64,000 bases of DNA from a virus, in IMG/VR virus record IMGVR_UViG_3300009528_000013, positions 1 to 64,000 of that record; one strand, given 5' to 3'. Positions 31,964 through 39,377 of the stretch are shown one piece after another. The notes under the pieces were generated by a model, which saw nothing but the letters and a program-made list of their open reading frames with translations, searched no databases and was not told the DNA's origin. Position numbers and translations under genes: made by a program. Position 1 is the first letter of the stretch; each line of letters begins with the position of its first letter.

Positions 31964-32257
31964 CTATTCGACAGGCACCGGCATCACGATCCCGTAGCTT
32001 CGCCCCGTGATCTTTAGATGACTGACGTTCAGATCGTCCCTCAGATTCGAGTACCGATCCTTGAGGTATCTGAGCGCAAACCATCTGACCTGCATGTGGT
32101 GTACCCAGTCGCCGTCAACTACAACGTCTACGCTGAAATCGGCCCGGTAGTCCACCGTCTCGATGTGAACAATCTTTCGTAGCTCGGGCATCGGTCTTGC
32201 TTTCATGTCTGGCAATGGCATCTTCGGTCTCCCTTCCTTCAGGCCTATAGTCGGCAT
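31964..32257 (-). CDS. hypothetical protein, 97 aa
   Basis: Start at 32257 after AGGAGGAAAG. Beta-rich, with VDYRADFSVDVVVDGDWVHH. Not recognised. Ends before the tandem promoters. Confidence 0.62.
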   Translation of the reverse strand: MPTIGLKEGRPKMPLPDMKARPMPELRKIVHIETVDYRADFSVDVVVDGDWVHHMQVRWFALRYLKDRYSNLRDDLNVSHLKITGRSYGIVMPVPVE

Positions 32258-32655
32258 TGTTCTTTCCTCCTGGTCGGTTCGGGAACTGGAAGCCAGCCCT
32301 CGGTGCAATGAGGACACGGCTGCCAGTCGATCGCACCGGACTTCTTCTTTCCGGCAGCGACCTCGTTCGTTCCGTCGCAGACCGTGCAGATCAACGCTTC
32401 CCATCCGTGATCCCATGAGATATGGTTTCGGAGAGGTGCATGGATGTGAACGCAGACCCGGGTGAAGTTGATGATACGGAATCCTCGTTGCTGCAAGAGC
32501 CCGAGGAATGCGGACAGACTTCGACCGGACTTTCTACCGATCTGGATCTCCGAGTCGAAGTCTCCGGTAAGCTGAACCTTGAAGCCGTCTTCCTTTGCGG
32601 CTTTGCTGAGATACTGTCTTGCTGTCACGTTCAATTCAATCGCCTCCTTTCCCAA
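32245..32655 (-). CDS. zinc-ribbon-containing protein, 136 aa
   Basis: Helical N-terminal half (ARQYLSKAAKEDGFKVQL), then CTVCDG and CPHCTEGW about 23 residues apart, a zinc ribbon reminiscent of DnaJ-type knuckles. Overlaps the next gene by 13 bp. Confidence 0.66.
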   Translation of the reverse strand: MGKEAIELNVTARQYLSKAAKEDGFKVQLTGDFDSEIQIGRKSGRSLSAFLGLLQQRGFRIINFTRVCVHIHAPLRNHISWDHGWEALICTVCDGTNEVAAGKKKSGAIDWQPCPHCTEGWLPVPEPTRRKEQCRL

Positions 32656-32657
32656 AT

Positions 32658-32834
32658 CTACTTTACTGATCCCGCCTCTCGCAATCGGAGTACCCGAGCT
32701 TTCTCCTGGAGGTACTCGAGTTGAGATGCGGTGACTCTTCTGACTCCCCGCTTCCCGGTGTTCTTTCTCTTCGGGCCTCCAATCGACTTCAGCTTCGCAG
32801 TCGTTGCTTCATCAAGCAGGTCTTCGATTTTCAC
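32658..32834 (-). CDS. small basic protein, 58 aa, GTG start
   Basis: Read directly: GTG at 32834 with AAAGGAGG about 12 bases upstream. KIEDLLDEATTAKLKSIGGP, then a Lys/Arg-rich middle and a helical end. Not recognised. Fills the gap between two genes. Confidence 0.5.
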   Translation of the reverse strand: MKIEDLLDEATTAKLKSIGGPKRKNTGKRGVRRVTASQLEYLQEKARVLRLREAGSVK

Positions 32835-33168
32835 AGCGAGCTATCGCCTCCTTTCCAATTACCCAGAATACAGCCGGCCGATTTCTAGCCAACCACTTTT
32901 CTGCATCTTCTGGATCTACGTGACATTCATATCCGACGAACTCTCTACCATGACTCATTACTGCCAGGTGCGCAAACATCTCCGTAACGCCCTCGTGGGA
33001 ATAGTCTGCTGCCATATCTGCCGCAAGATAGTCAGCCGGATAATCGCCTCCGTACTCACATCTCGCCAACTCCAGAAGCTCTTCCCTCGATGCACTCTCA
33101 AACCAGGGCGTCGCATCGAAAGAGACTTCGACTGCATAATCGTCGGAATGACACTCTGCCTTTATCAA
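32812..33168 (-). CDS. hypothetical protein, 118 aa, TTG start
   Basis: TTG at 33168 follows GAGGAGG with suitable spacing; upstream codons run through a hairpin and look non-coding. Contains ELLELARCEYGGDYPADYLA and WLARNRPAVFWVIGKEAI. Not recognised. Confidence 0.55.
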   Translation of the reverse strand: MIKAECHSDDYAVEVSFDATPWFESASREELLELARCEYGGDYPADYLAADMAADYSHEGVTEMFAHLAVMSHGREFVGYECHVDPEDAEKWLARNRPAVFWVIGKEAIARCENRRPA

Positions 33169-33211
33169 TCTGATCGCCTCCTCTCGGTTGTTTCTGATCT
33201 TTGGACATGAA

Positions 33212-33236
33212 GAGGGGCCTCGCGGTTGAGCCCCTC
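33212..33236 (-). terminator. GC hairpin, possible terminator
   Basis: Minus strand GAGGGGC, 11-nt loop, GCCCCTC followed by TTCATG. Lies between the genes ending at 33272 and starting at 33168. The poor T tract makes termination uncertain. Confidence 0.35.
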
Positions 33237-33271
33237 CCCCGCAACGGATTCCCACCGTCTCCTAAGTCCTT

Positions 33272-33544
33272 CTATCCGGTCGCCACACCGCACTTCTTAC
33301 AATCGGTAAAGTAGTGCTTCACGCTGGCGCCCATCGAAAGGCCGTCGAGATGCTTCGTCGTTGTTCCCTTCCAGACGAACGACATCCGCTGCTTGGCGAT
33401 CTCCCCGCAGGTTACGCAGACTGTCGGGTACTCGAGGACGATCAGCGTCCCCTCCTGAAAACCTCCATCAGGAACCAAACAGGGCGCTCTCGCCCGCCCC
33501 CGATCCGCTGCTTTCTTGATCAGCTTCAGATTTTGCGTGTTCAT
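33272..33544 (-). CDS. zinc-ribbon protein, 90 aa
   Basis: CVTCGE and CKKCGV knuckles 37 residues apart, plus an early Cys. A strand-rich zinc ribbon. Coupled to the upstream gene by a 4-bp overlap. Confidence 0.66.
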   Translation of the reverse strand: MNTQNLKLIKKAADRGRARAPCLVPDGGFQEGTLIVLEYPTVCVTCGEIAKQRMSFVWKGTTTKHLDGLSMGASVKHYFTDCKKCGVATG

Positions 33545-33801
33545 AGTTCCCCCCTCCTTTCCGACCTCGAGCTTTCTGGAAACTGGACCCTGAATATAAA
33601 TCCAGTACCATCGTCGGCGTTGTCGTCGTAAGTCACTCCGTCGTCGGCTTCTTCCTCTCCATCTCCCTCTTCATCCTCATCCCCACACTCTTCCCGAACA
33701 AAGTCTGCATACGGGTCAAGCTCATCGCTCAAATCCGGCAAGTCTGCACCATACCTGAAACTTCGTTCGATACCCGCAATCTCCTGAGCTAAGTCGGGCA
33801 C
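33541..33801 (-). CDS. very acidic protein, 86 aa, GTG start
   Basis: GTG at 33801 has AAAGGAGGTGA upstream. The centre is an Asp/Glu tract (CGDEDEEGDGEEEADDGVTY). Could mimic DNA charge, but nothing else supports that. The upstream frame to 33894 is unsupported. Confidence 0.58.
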   Translation of the reverse strand: MPDLAQEIAGIERSFRYGADLPDLSDELDPYADFVREECGDEDEEGDGEEEADDGVTYDDNADDGTGFIFRVQFPESSRSERRGEL

Positions 33802-33835
33802 CGGGTTCACCTCCTTTCGAGACCGTCTTTTCACC

Positions 33836-34237
33836 TCACCGGAGCATTGAAACCCGATGGAAGTGAAAGCCCATATCGAATGCAACACTGACAAGCTCCT
33901 CTTCGGACTTCGCTTCCTCTATCCGATCCTCGAATCCCCTGGACAGGCTCTCGGACCCGACAACCGCATCCACAACCCCGAGCTTCGCCCGAAGCGCTCT
34001 CTTCATCGGCTCTCGCTCTTTCTCTTTCTCTGCCCGTCGAGCATACATCTCTTTGACGTACTCGTCGATCTCCTGATGGGTCACTCCTGCTCGGGATAGC
34101 GCATACACGAGCCTCTCTTCGGCCTCGCGGCAGAGTGTTGCCGCCGAGCAGACGTGCCCCTGAATCAGACGGGCTCCTGCATCCTGAACCCGCGAGCAAG
34201 CGCCCTGCAGTACGTTCACGATGTCTTTGTTTAGCAT
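33836..34237 (-). CDS. hypothetical protein, 133 aa, member 1 of a three-gene family
   Basis: Start at 34237 after AGAGGAGGTT. Family pattern shared with 34434-34850 and the second half of 35300-35713: MLxK, QGACxRxxxA, IxxGHxxSAxxxCREAEERL and an EYVKEM-like end of the first 70 residues. The C-terminal part (RALRAKLGVVDAVVGSESLS) is shared only with member 2. All helical. Function unknown. Confidence 0.68.
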   Translation of the reverse strand: MLNKDIVNVLQGACSRVQDAGARLIQGHVCSAATLCREAEERLVYALSRAGVTHQEIDEYVKEMYARRAEKEKEREPMKRALRAKLGVVDAVVGSESLSRGFEDRIEEAKSEEELVSVAFDMGFHFHRVSMLR

Positions 34238-34437
34238 CGGTCTACTAACCTCCTCTCGTCTGCCTCTTCTTCTATTTGCCACTTTCCACACATCGCACAG
34301 TGCCCATCTCCCAGATACTGGAAGAACGTAACTTCTCCGACGTGCCCGCAATGAATGCACCTCAGTGGTTCAAGTGTACACTCCGCATTGATCACATCCT
34401 GCACTGTATAGGATTTTCTATCCGCCACCCGGCTCAC
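34231..34437 (-). CDS. zinc-ribbon protein, 68 aa
   Basis: CIHCGHVG and CAMCGKW knuckles 20 residues apart, in a compact zinc ribbon. Lies between two paralogues and overlaps each by 4-7 bp, so duplication included or spared it. Confidence 0.68.
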   Translation of the reverse strand: MSRVADRKSYTVQDVINAECTLEPLRCIHCGHVGEVTFFQYLGDGHCAMCGKWQIEEEADERRLVDRC

Positions 34438-34850
34438 CTCCCCCCTTTCAGAGTTTCCTTTTCCCGATCCCTGGATCTTGCCGAAAGCTGGAAACCCATG
34501 TCGAATGTAATGCCGACCAGATCCTCAACGTCCTTCGCCTCTGTTATCCGATTCTCAAACATATCGGTCAGATCCGGGGCCACTGCAAATACGACCCCGA
34601 GCTTCGTCAGCATTGCTCTCTTGAACCACCAGAGATCTTCCAGATCCTGTCGAGCGCCCAACTCTCTGATATACTCGGCGACCTCTCCTGAATCTACTTC
34701 TGGTCGGCTCCCAACGTACACAAGCCTTTCATCGGCTTCCCGACAGTTCATAGATGCAGAACGTGCGTGGCCTCGCGCTATACACTTATTCGCTTCCCAA
34801 ATCCGTGCACAAGCTCCCTGCAGTACGCCCTTGTTCTCTTTACTAAGCAT
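34434..34850 (-). CDS. hypothetical protein, 138 aa, member 2 of the three-gene family
   Basis: Start at 34850, 48 nt below the predicted ribozyme cleavage site and directly after AGGAGGTGACAGACCG. MLSKENKGVLQGACARIWEA and ARSASMNCREADERLVY match members 1 and 3. FDMGFQLS near the end matches FDMGFHFH of member 1. Confidence 0.7.
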   Translation of the reverse strand: MLSKENKGVLQGACARIWEANKCIARGHARSASMNCREADERLVYVGSRPEVDSGEVAEYIRELGARQDLEDLWWFKRAMLTKLGVVFAVAPDLTDMFENRITEAKDVEDLVGITFDMGFQLSARSRDREKETLKGGR

Positions 34851-34892
34851 CGGTCTGTCACCTCCTCTCGTTGTCGTTCTGTTTCTGTTTCA

Positions 34893-34955
34893 TCTCGCTA
34901 ACAGAGCCGGTGGCGTGCGGCCCCGTTTTCATCGTTACCGAATCATCGGGCGAGA
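34893..34955 (-). ncRNA. hammerhead ribozyme, copy A
   Basis: Minus strand, 63 nt. Stem I TCTCGC/GCGAGA; core CCGATGA; stem II TTCG-GTAA-CGAT; GAAA; 9-bp stem III AACGGGGCC/GGCTCTGTT closed by a 10-nt loop; cleavage triplet TTA before GCGAGA, i.e. between 34899 and 34898. Core position 4 is C where U is standard. It follows the stop of the gene at 34958 by two bases. Confidence 0.8.
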
Positions 34956-34957
34956 AC

Positions 34958-35296
34958 TCAGACTACGTTCGGCCAACTCAGCAGTTGTTCCTCAGTCAGC
35001 TTCCCATAATACTCGGACTTCAGCAAGCGCCACTTCTTCTCTCCGTTCACCAGCCACTGAACCTCCAGGCGAAGCTTCTGCTTTCCAAACTTCATCCGAA
35101 GATTTCGCTTCCCAAGAGGCATCTCCTTCTTCAGATGACCCCAGCGATCTATTCGCCAGCCCTCAATAAGCGGATTTAGGAGCCACTCTTTAATCCGGTT
35201 CTTCTTGCGCTCGATCTTCAGGCTATGGTCCGTTCTCGGATGTCGGTTGACTTTCTCCATCCGGCGTATCATTTCCCTGTCCATCGGTCTGTTCAC
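34958..35296 (-). CDS. hypothetical basic protein, 112 aa, paralogue of the 37.3 kb gene
   Basis: Ends SEYYGKLTEEQLLSWPNVV, identical to the end of 37289-37603. The pair also shares KEWLLN...W..DR.GHL, KFGKQxxRLExQW. Basic and probably beta-rich. Start has AGGAGGTGAACAGACCG. A hammerhead ribozyme follows its stop. Confidence 0.7.
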   Translation of the reverse strand: MNRPMDREMIRRMEKVNRHPRTDHSLKIERKKNRIKEWLLNPLIEGWRIDRWGHLKKEMPLGKRNLRMKFGKQKLRLEVQWLVNGEKKWRLLKSEYYGKLTEEQLLSWPNVV

Positions 35297-35299
35297 CTC

Positions 35300-35713
35300 C
35301 TATCTCGCCATACACTCCTTCACGTAGTCGTTGACCTCGATGATATCTACTTCTTCCCGACTGATCACGTACCCGATCCTCCCCTCCGCTTCCCGGCAAC
35401 ACTGCGACGCTGTGTGTGCCCGACCCCGAATCAAACTCCGCTTCGCCTCACAGATTCCCGCACAAGCAGAATCCAGAATGCGCTTGTTCTCTTTGCTGAG
35501 CATCGGTCTGTTCACCTCCTTCGCCGCCTTATAAGATTCTTTCCACAATTCGACTATCTCATACAACTCCCCATGCGTCAGACCAAACTGTTCACGGCAA
35601 GCAGAATACGCAAAAACCATATCGCTGCCCGCTGCCCGATCCAGAAAGTCCTGGGGTGTCTCACACTCTCTCGCCAGTCTCTGTAATCTCTGAAGCTCCG
35701 GTATCTGTTTCAT
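35300..35713 (-). CDS. fusion: helical domain plus member 3 of the three-gene family
   Basis: Residues 1-69 are a separate helical unit (TPQDFLDRAAGSDMVFAYSA). Residues 70-137 (MLSKENKRILDSACAGICEA and onward) are member 3 of the 33.8/34.4 kb family. The internal ATG at 35506 has AAGGAGGTGAACAGACCG, the same initiation cassette as the free-standing members. No stop separates the halves, so two genes appear fused in frame and the second half is probably also made alone. Confidence 0.65.
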   Translation of the reverse strand: MKQIPELQRLQRLARECETPQDFLDRAAGSDMVFAYSACREQFGLTHGELYEIVELWKESYKAAKEVNRPMLSKENKRILDSACAGICEAKRSLIRGRAHTASQCCREAEGRIGYVISREEVDIIEVNDYVKECMAR

Positions 35714-35731
35714 CTTGCCACCCTTTCAAAA

Positions 35732-35944
35732 CTACGGCCCGCATCCCTCCGCCCTGTCTGCACACCCGTTGCACTGATACCCCTGTTTCACATCCTTGAG
35801 CGTCAGAACATCCTCGTCCCCGCACGTCGGACAAGGATAGATACGAGGATTATCTGAGGTCGCAGCACGCAGCGCAGACCGTCCGTCCGGGTCGGCGAAG
35901 TCAATCGCAAACTCGTCTTCGTCTCTTTCTTCGTCGTAATACAC
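35732..35944 (-). CDS. zinc-ribbon protein with acidic start, 70 aa
   Basis: Acidic N-terminus (MYYDEERDEDEFAIDFADPD), then CPTCGDED and CNGCADRAEGC. One zinc ribbon. Function unknown. Confidence 0.68.
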   Translation of the reverse strand: MYYDEERDEDEFAIDFADPDGRSALRAATSDNPRIYPCPTCGDEDVLTLKDVKQGYQCNGCADRAEGCGP

Positions 35945-35984
35945 GGGCTTTCACCTCCTCTTTCTTTTTCTCTCGATTCCAGAT

Positions 35985-36515
35985 CTACTCATCGGATTCC
36001 GAATCATCACACTTCCAGAATCCGTAATCCGCCCCGTCTCCAGGACTCGCCCCGAAGTAATATCCCTCCGGAGCAATGGCGTCGAGCGCATCGAATAGAC
36101 CCCGAAGGACCCAACGCTTGCTCTCTTCGTTGCCTCCGGATTCCACTATTTCTACGAATTCTAACTCACGCCCTTCGGCCTCTTCAGGCTTTACTTCGGC
36201 AAGTGCCGCGATAAACTTCGGGATCAGATCGTCGGCGAGCATCGTTCCCTCGCTGACCGTTCCCCTAATGCTGGTCTCCGGCCTCTCGATCTCTTCGACC
36301 TCGTGCTTCTCTGCGAAGTCCAGTTCCCGAATGTTCACGGCGATCCTTTTGAGATCATTCATAGGTTTCTCCAGATCTGTCCGTACTTCTCTGAGACTCG
36401 GAAGCACTTGCTCAGCGACATCCAAGGAAACCGTCCTGCTCCGCATATCGAGTTCTTCGATCAGTTCTCCGATCCGCGACTTGGCGCTTCTCAGCGTCTG
36501 TATGGTGACGACCAT
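35985..36515 (-). CDS. hypothetical protein, 176 aa, helical with acidic tail
   Basis: Start at 36515 after GGGAGGTGATACCT, 43 nt below the cleavage site of ribozyme copy B. Long helices for 110 residues, then a Trp/Gly end (YYFGASPGDGADYGFWKCDD). Not recognised. Confidence 0.65.
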   Translation of the reverse strand: MVVTIQTLRSAKSRIGELIEELDMRSRTVSLDVAEQVLPSLREVRTDLEKPMNDLKRIAVNIRELDFAEKHEVEEIERPETSIRGTVSEGTMLADDLIPKFIAALAEVKPEEAEGRELEFVEIVESGGNEESKRWVLRGLFDALDAIAPEGYYFGASPGDGADYGFWKCDDSESDE

Positions 36516-36552
36516 AGGTATCACCTCCCTTCGATCTCGTTCTCTTCTTTCA

Positions 36553-36615
36553 TCTCACGACCCAGGCCAGTGGCGTATGACCCAGGTTTCATCCTGTCGG
36601 AATCGTCAGGTGAGA
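36553..36615 (-). ncRNA. hammerhead ribozyme, copy B (canonical core)
   Basis: Minus strand, 63 nt. Stem I TCTCAC/GTGAGA, changed on both sides relative to copies A and D; core CTGACGA (fully canonical CUGANGA); stem II TTCC-GACA-GGAT; GAAA; 9-bp stem III ACCTGGGTC/GGCCTGGGT; cleavage triplet GTC before GTGAGA, between 36559 and 36558. It starts one base after the upstream gene's stop. Confidence 0.88.
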
Positions 36616-36616
36616 T

Positions 36617-36907
36617 CTACTTAATGAACAACTGTTCTACTCCGTAGATTCCCCAGATCTCGTGCCGGTCGTCCTTAAAAGCCGTATGCCAGAGCAATCG
36701 GCCTCGGACTTTGATCAGCATCATAAACGATGTCCCGAGTCGAGCGGAACTGAAAACTGCGTCCACGTGAGTCCAACCGAGGATGTCGAAATCTCCGCTT
36801 TCGACATCTAATTGCTTGACATCGCTGACCGTAGCGATCTGAATCTGGCTGGCGATCTTCTTGTTCAGAGTCAAGACTTCGACCTTGATAATCTGTTCTC
36901 GCTTCAT
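36617..36907 (-). CDS. hypothetical protein, 96 aa, beta-rich
   Basis: Start preceded by GGGGAGGTGACAGACCG, which abuts a truncated ribozyme. IIKVEVLTLNKKIASQIQIA, then FSSARLGTSFMMLIKVRG. Possibly a small PH-like or beta-barrel fold; not recognised. Ribozyme copy B follows its stop. Confidence 0.66.
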   Translation of the reverse strand: MKREQIIKVEVLTLNKKIASQIQIATVSDVKQLDVESGDFDILGWTHVDAVFSSARLGTSFMMLIKVRGRLLWHTAFKDDRHEIWGIYGVEQLFIK

Positions 36908-36920
36908 CGGTCTGTCACCT

Positions 36921-36947
36921 CCCCTCCTTCGGAATCTTCAGGCGAGA
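36921..36947 (-). ncRNA. truncated hammerhead ribozyme remnant, copy E
   Basis: Minus strand TCTCGC, then CTGAAGA (canonical core with A at position 7), then TTCC-GAA-GGA. The sequence then runs straight into the GGGGAGGTGACAG initiation cassette; GAAA, stem III and the cleavage site are missing. It should be inactive. Confidence 0.65.
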
Positions 36948-36949
36948 CT

Positions 36950-37204
36950 TCAATACACCAGCGCTTCTGCAGCATACACCAAGTTCGCCAAGTCGAGCGC
37001 ATCCATCTGGAATTGATCAGCGACCCGGTTCATACGACGGATGAACCTTTCTGCCCGTTCCTGATTGATCGCATGGAACGAGACGAACGGAAGCTGGCCG
37101 CCGCCGAATCCTCTTTCTGGCCTACTCAGTCGGTGGTCGACCGACCTATCGGTTTTGTCGTGATCTCCGAGATGGCTCGTGAACGTCTTCAGTTCGATTG
37201 TCAT
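36950..37204 (-). CDS. hypothetical protein, 84 aa
   Basis: Start at 37204 after AAAGGTGGTGAACAAACCG. Short basic start, then RPERGFGGGQLPFVSFHAIN and a helical end. Not recognised. Confidence 0.62.
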   Translation of the reverse strand: MTIELKTFTSHLGDHDKTDRSVDHRLSRPERGFGGGQLPFVSFHAINQERAERFIRRMNRVADQFQMDALDLANLVYAAEALVY

Positions 37205-37288
37205 CGGTTTGTTCACCACCTTTCTCTTGTTGTCCTATGCCTGTTTAACCTGTTTTCTCAGGAGACGGGCACGGGCCCGTCTGCACAC

Positions 37289-37603
37289 TCAGACAACGTT
37301 CGGCCAACTCAGAAGCTGCTCTTCGGTCAACTTCCCGTAGTACTCCGATCTGACCCGGTGCCATACTTTCTTGTCGGACTCCCACCACTGTTTCTCCAGA
37401 CGGACAACCTGCTTTCCAAACTTCAATCGGAATTTCCACCGTCCATCGTCGGTCGTCTTCTGAAGATGGCCGAAGCGATCTTCCGACCAGCCATTGGCAT
37501 TCAGTAGCCATTCCTTGACCAGCTTCTGTTTCCGCAACGCCAACTTTTTTCTGGGTGCCGTCGGTCGGTAAGGTTCCACTATGCGTATCAGGCCTCTGTC
37601 CAT
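37289..37603 (-). CDS. hypothetical basic protein, 104 aa, paralogue of the 35.0 kb gene
   Basis: Start at 37603 after GAGGAGGCGAACCG. Aligns with 34958-35296 through its last 70 residues, including the shared SEYYGKLTEEQLLSWPNVV end. The spacer after it (37220-37288) carries a GC hairpin (GACGGGC-CCGT-GCCCGTC), not a ribozyme. Confidence 0.68.
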   Translation of the reverse strand: MDRGLIRIVEPYRPTAPRKKLALRKQKLVKEWLLNANGWSEDRFGHLQKTTDDGRWKFRLKFGKQVVRLEKQWWESDKKVWHRVRSEYYGKLTEEQLLSWPNVV

Positions 37604-37638
37604 CGGTTCGCCTCCTCTCCGTTGACCGCCCTGAACGC

Positions 37639-37839
37639 TCACTCGACATTCAACTCTAACAAACCATCGACCTCTACCTTCAACTTAAACCGGAACCCGA
37701 GTTCGCCATCCTTGCGATCTATCGTGATCTTCTCAACTGCTCTATCAAGATCACCGAACTCTTCTTCGACCGCCTCGATTGCTTTGGATAACTCCTCGGT
37801 CAGACGATGTGCGAAAAAAATGCTCTTCTCTTTTGTCAC
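37639..37839 (-). CDS. hypothetical protein, 66 aa
   Basis: Helix (TEELSKAIEAVEEEFGDLDR), then strands (ELGFRFKLKVEVDGLLELNV). Not recognised. Confidence 0.62.
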   Translation of the reverse strand: MTKEKSIFFAHRLTEELSKAIEAVEEEFGDLDRAVEKITIDRKDGELGFRFKLKVEVDGLLELNVE

Positions 37840-37845
37840 CCGCCT

Positions 37846-38136
37846 TCACCTCCCTTCTGCCGATCGCCTCATTCGGTCAATCATCTCGACGTTTTTGTCC
37901 CGGAGATATTCGGAGATTTTTCTCCGAGCAACGTCAAGCTCATCCTGAGCATCTCGCAACGAAGCCAGCGCCTTGTATGAGAAGTCTCCCCTAAACCACT
38001 GTCGAGCATCGAGGACGTGACCGATCGCCTCCCGCATACTCCTGTCAACGGGCGTACCCCCCTCCACAGATTTCGCCATAGACTTTGCCATAGACTTTGC
38101 CATAGACTTTGCCATAGACTTTGCCATAGACTTCAC
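37846..38136 (-). CDS. protein with MAKS tandem repeat at its start, up to 96 aa
   Basis: The first codons are MKS, then five MAKS units encoded by 12-bp tandem repeats, each beginning with ATG. GGGAGGTGAAGTCT lies before the second ATG. Repeat number therefore changes the N-terminus without shifting frame. After residue 23 the protein is helical (DFSYKALASLRDAQDELDVA). Last gene before the repeat-rich spacer. Confidence 0.62.
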   Translation of the reverse strand: MKSMAKSMAKSMAKSMAKSMAKSVEGGTPVDRSMREAIGHVLDARQWFRGDFSYKALASLRDAQDELDVARRKISEYLRDKNVEMIDRMRRSAEGR

Positions 38137-39144
38137 CTCCCTTCGGTCTGTTGTAACTTACAACGTTTTTCATGGGAGTCATGAACAGACCTAAACCCCT
38201 ATGAAAATACTGTGATGTGGATCCGATTTTGAAAACGTAACTTCCGAAAGATCACACCAGAAAGACAAACGCCGAAAGTCTGACCTGTTTCCACTAACCC
38301 CTTGACCCAGAATGTCCTGAACGATTTTCAAGCCCCTCCGAAGAGAAGAAAGAAAGACCGAAAATCCGGATCCTTATCGCATTGATTCTATTGAAGTTAA
38401 GTGCGTTTATGACTCCCACTTTTCTGCCCTTTCAATACTTAGGTTCCAAGAACCCGGACCCTTATCACATTGTTTTTTAAGGCGCTTAGGTGCAGTTATG
38501 ACTCCCACCAAAACTGTCGTAAGTCGAAAAAGGGCGGTTTTTTCGACCCCTCATCGCATTGTTTTTTAAGGAGCTTAGGTGCAGTTATGACTCCCATTTA
38601 TTTACACACACAGCACCCCCCTCTCTCTAAGTTTTTACTTTTCCCCCCTCTGTCAAAAAAACAAGTACTTGGTTCCTTGTTACCCCCTTCTCAGACCCCA
38701 GACCCATAGAATAGTACTAGCTCAGAAATAGTCTATCCGTAGATAATATCTTTCTATATCAGTACGCTTAGTGTACTATATGTTATGTGTGTTCCTATAT
38801 GTGTGTGTATGTTTATGACTCCCATAAATACACTTAACTCCTTTATTTACAATGCGATAAGGGTTCGGCTTTTCCTGGGGGATTGTGCCTAACTTGTTGT
38901 TTTCCTTGACATTACGGAAGAAAGTCGGCAACCGAATCGGAGAGAATCGGAGAGCACCACTCGGTCGATTACCAGATTCTGGTCTCTCAAACCCCCTGGG
39001 ATTCTCTTGAACAGCGTCCTCCGATCTGAGAAGACGGTTCTCTCCCCTATGTTTTCTTTTCTAAGCCCTTTTCTTGTGTTTGAAAGCCCCCCCCAAAGGG
39101 AAAAAGGGTCCCCAATCTGTTAGAAATCTATTGGTTCTCTTGCA
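38137..39144. repeat. 1-kb gene-free region with repeated motifs (candidate origin or control region)
   Basis: I see no convincing gene here. Three direct copies of a 48-bp element (38372-38419, 38460-38508, 38549-38596) run from CTTATCRCATTG to GTTATGACTCCCA. A fourth, rearranged and mostly inverted copy is at 38811-38872, and a lone ATGGGAGTCAT at 38172-38182. AT-rich stretches with short palindromes (AGTACGCTTAGTGTACT, 38761-38777) lie between. Iteron-like repeats plus AT-rich DNA suit a replication origin or a regulator-binding region. Confidence 0.6.
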
Positions 39145-39208
39145 TCTCACGACCCTGGCCAGTGGAGTTTGGCCGTGGGTTTCGTCCTATTGGACTCATC
39201 GGGCGAGA
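39145..39208 (-). ncRNA. hammerhead ribozyme, copy C
   Basis: Minus strand, 64 nt. Stem I TCTCGC/GTGAGA with one G-T pair; core CCGATGA; stem II GTCC-AATA-GGAC (both strands changed relative to the others); GAAA; stem III ACCCACGGCC/GGCCAGGGT with one mismatch and one bulge; cleavage triplet GTC, between 39151 and 39150. It begins directly after the stop of the 51-residue gene. Confidence 0.8.
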
Positions 39209-39364
39209 CTACGGCAAGCTTGCTCGGATATGAAGTCTCGATTCAGCTTCTTCGGTTGCCCGTCTCAGTCTGTCTAAGCCAACCTCCCTTCGCCGATCAT
39301 CGGTAAGCTTTTGCCTCATCCTGTAGACGCCGTGCAGGCGCCGGTCGAGTTCCGAAGAGCTCAT
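39209..39364 (-). CDS. small basic helical protein, 51 aa
   Basis: Read directly: ATG at 39364 after AAGGAGATGATCGAG. Arg-rich helix (MSSSELDRRLHGVYRMRQKL). Its stop abuts ribozyme copy C. Confidence 0.62.
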   Translation of the reverse strand: MSSSELDRRLHGVYRMRQKLTDDRRREVGLDRLRRATEEAESRLHIRASLP

Positions 39365-39377
39365 CTCGATCATCTCC

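Noticed and set aside
34276-35169. 297-codon plus-strand frame
   Set aside because: Antisense to two paralogous minus genes and a ribozyme; Ser/Pro/Arg-rich composition typical of a shadow.
37220-37288. Degenerate hammerhead after the 37.3 kb gene
   Set aside because: CTGAGAAAAC looks like a collapsed core, but stems I to III are not recognisable; only a GC hairpin is clear.
38470-38709. 79-codon plus frame in the 38-39 kb spacer
   Set aside because: Wrong strand for the region and made of the repeated elements and homopolymers.
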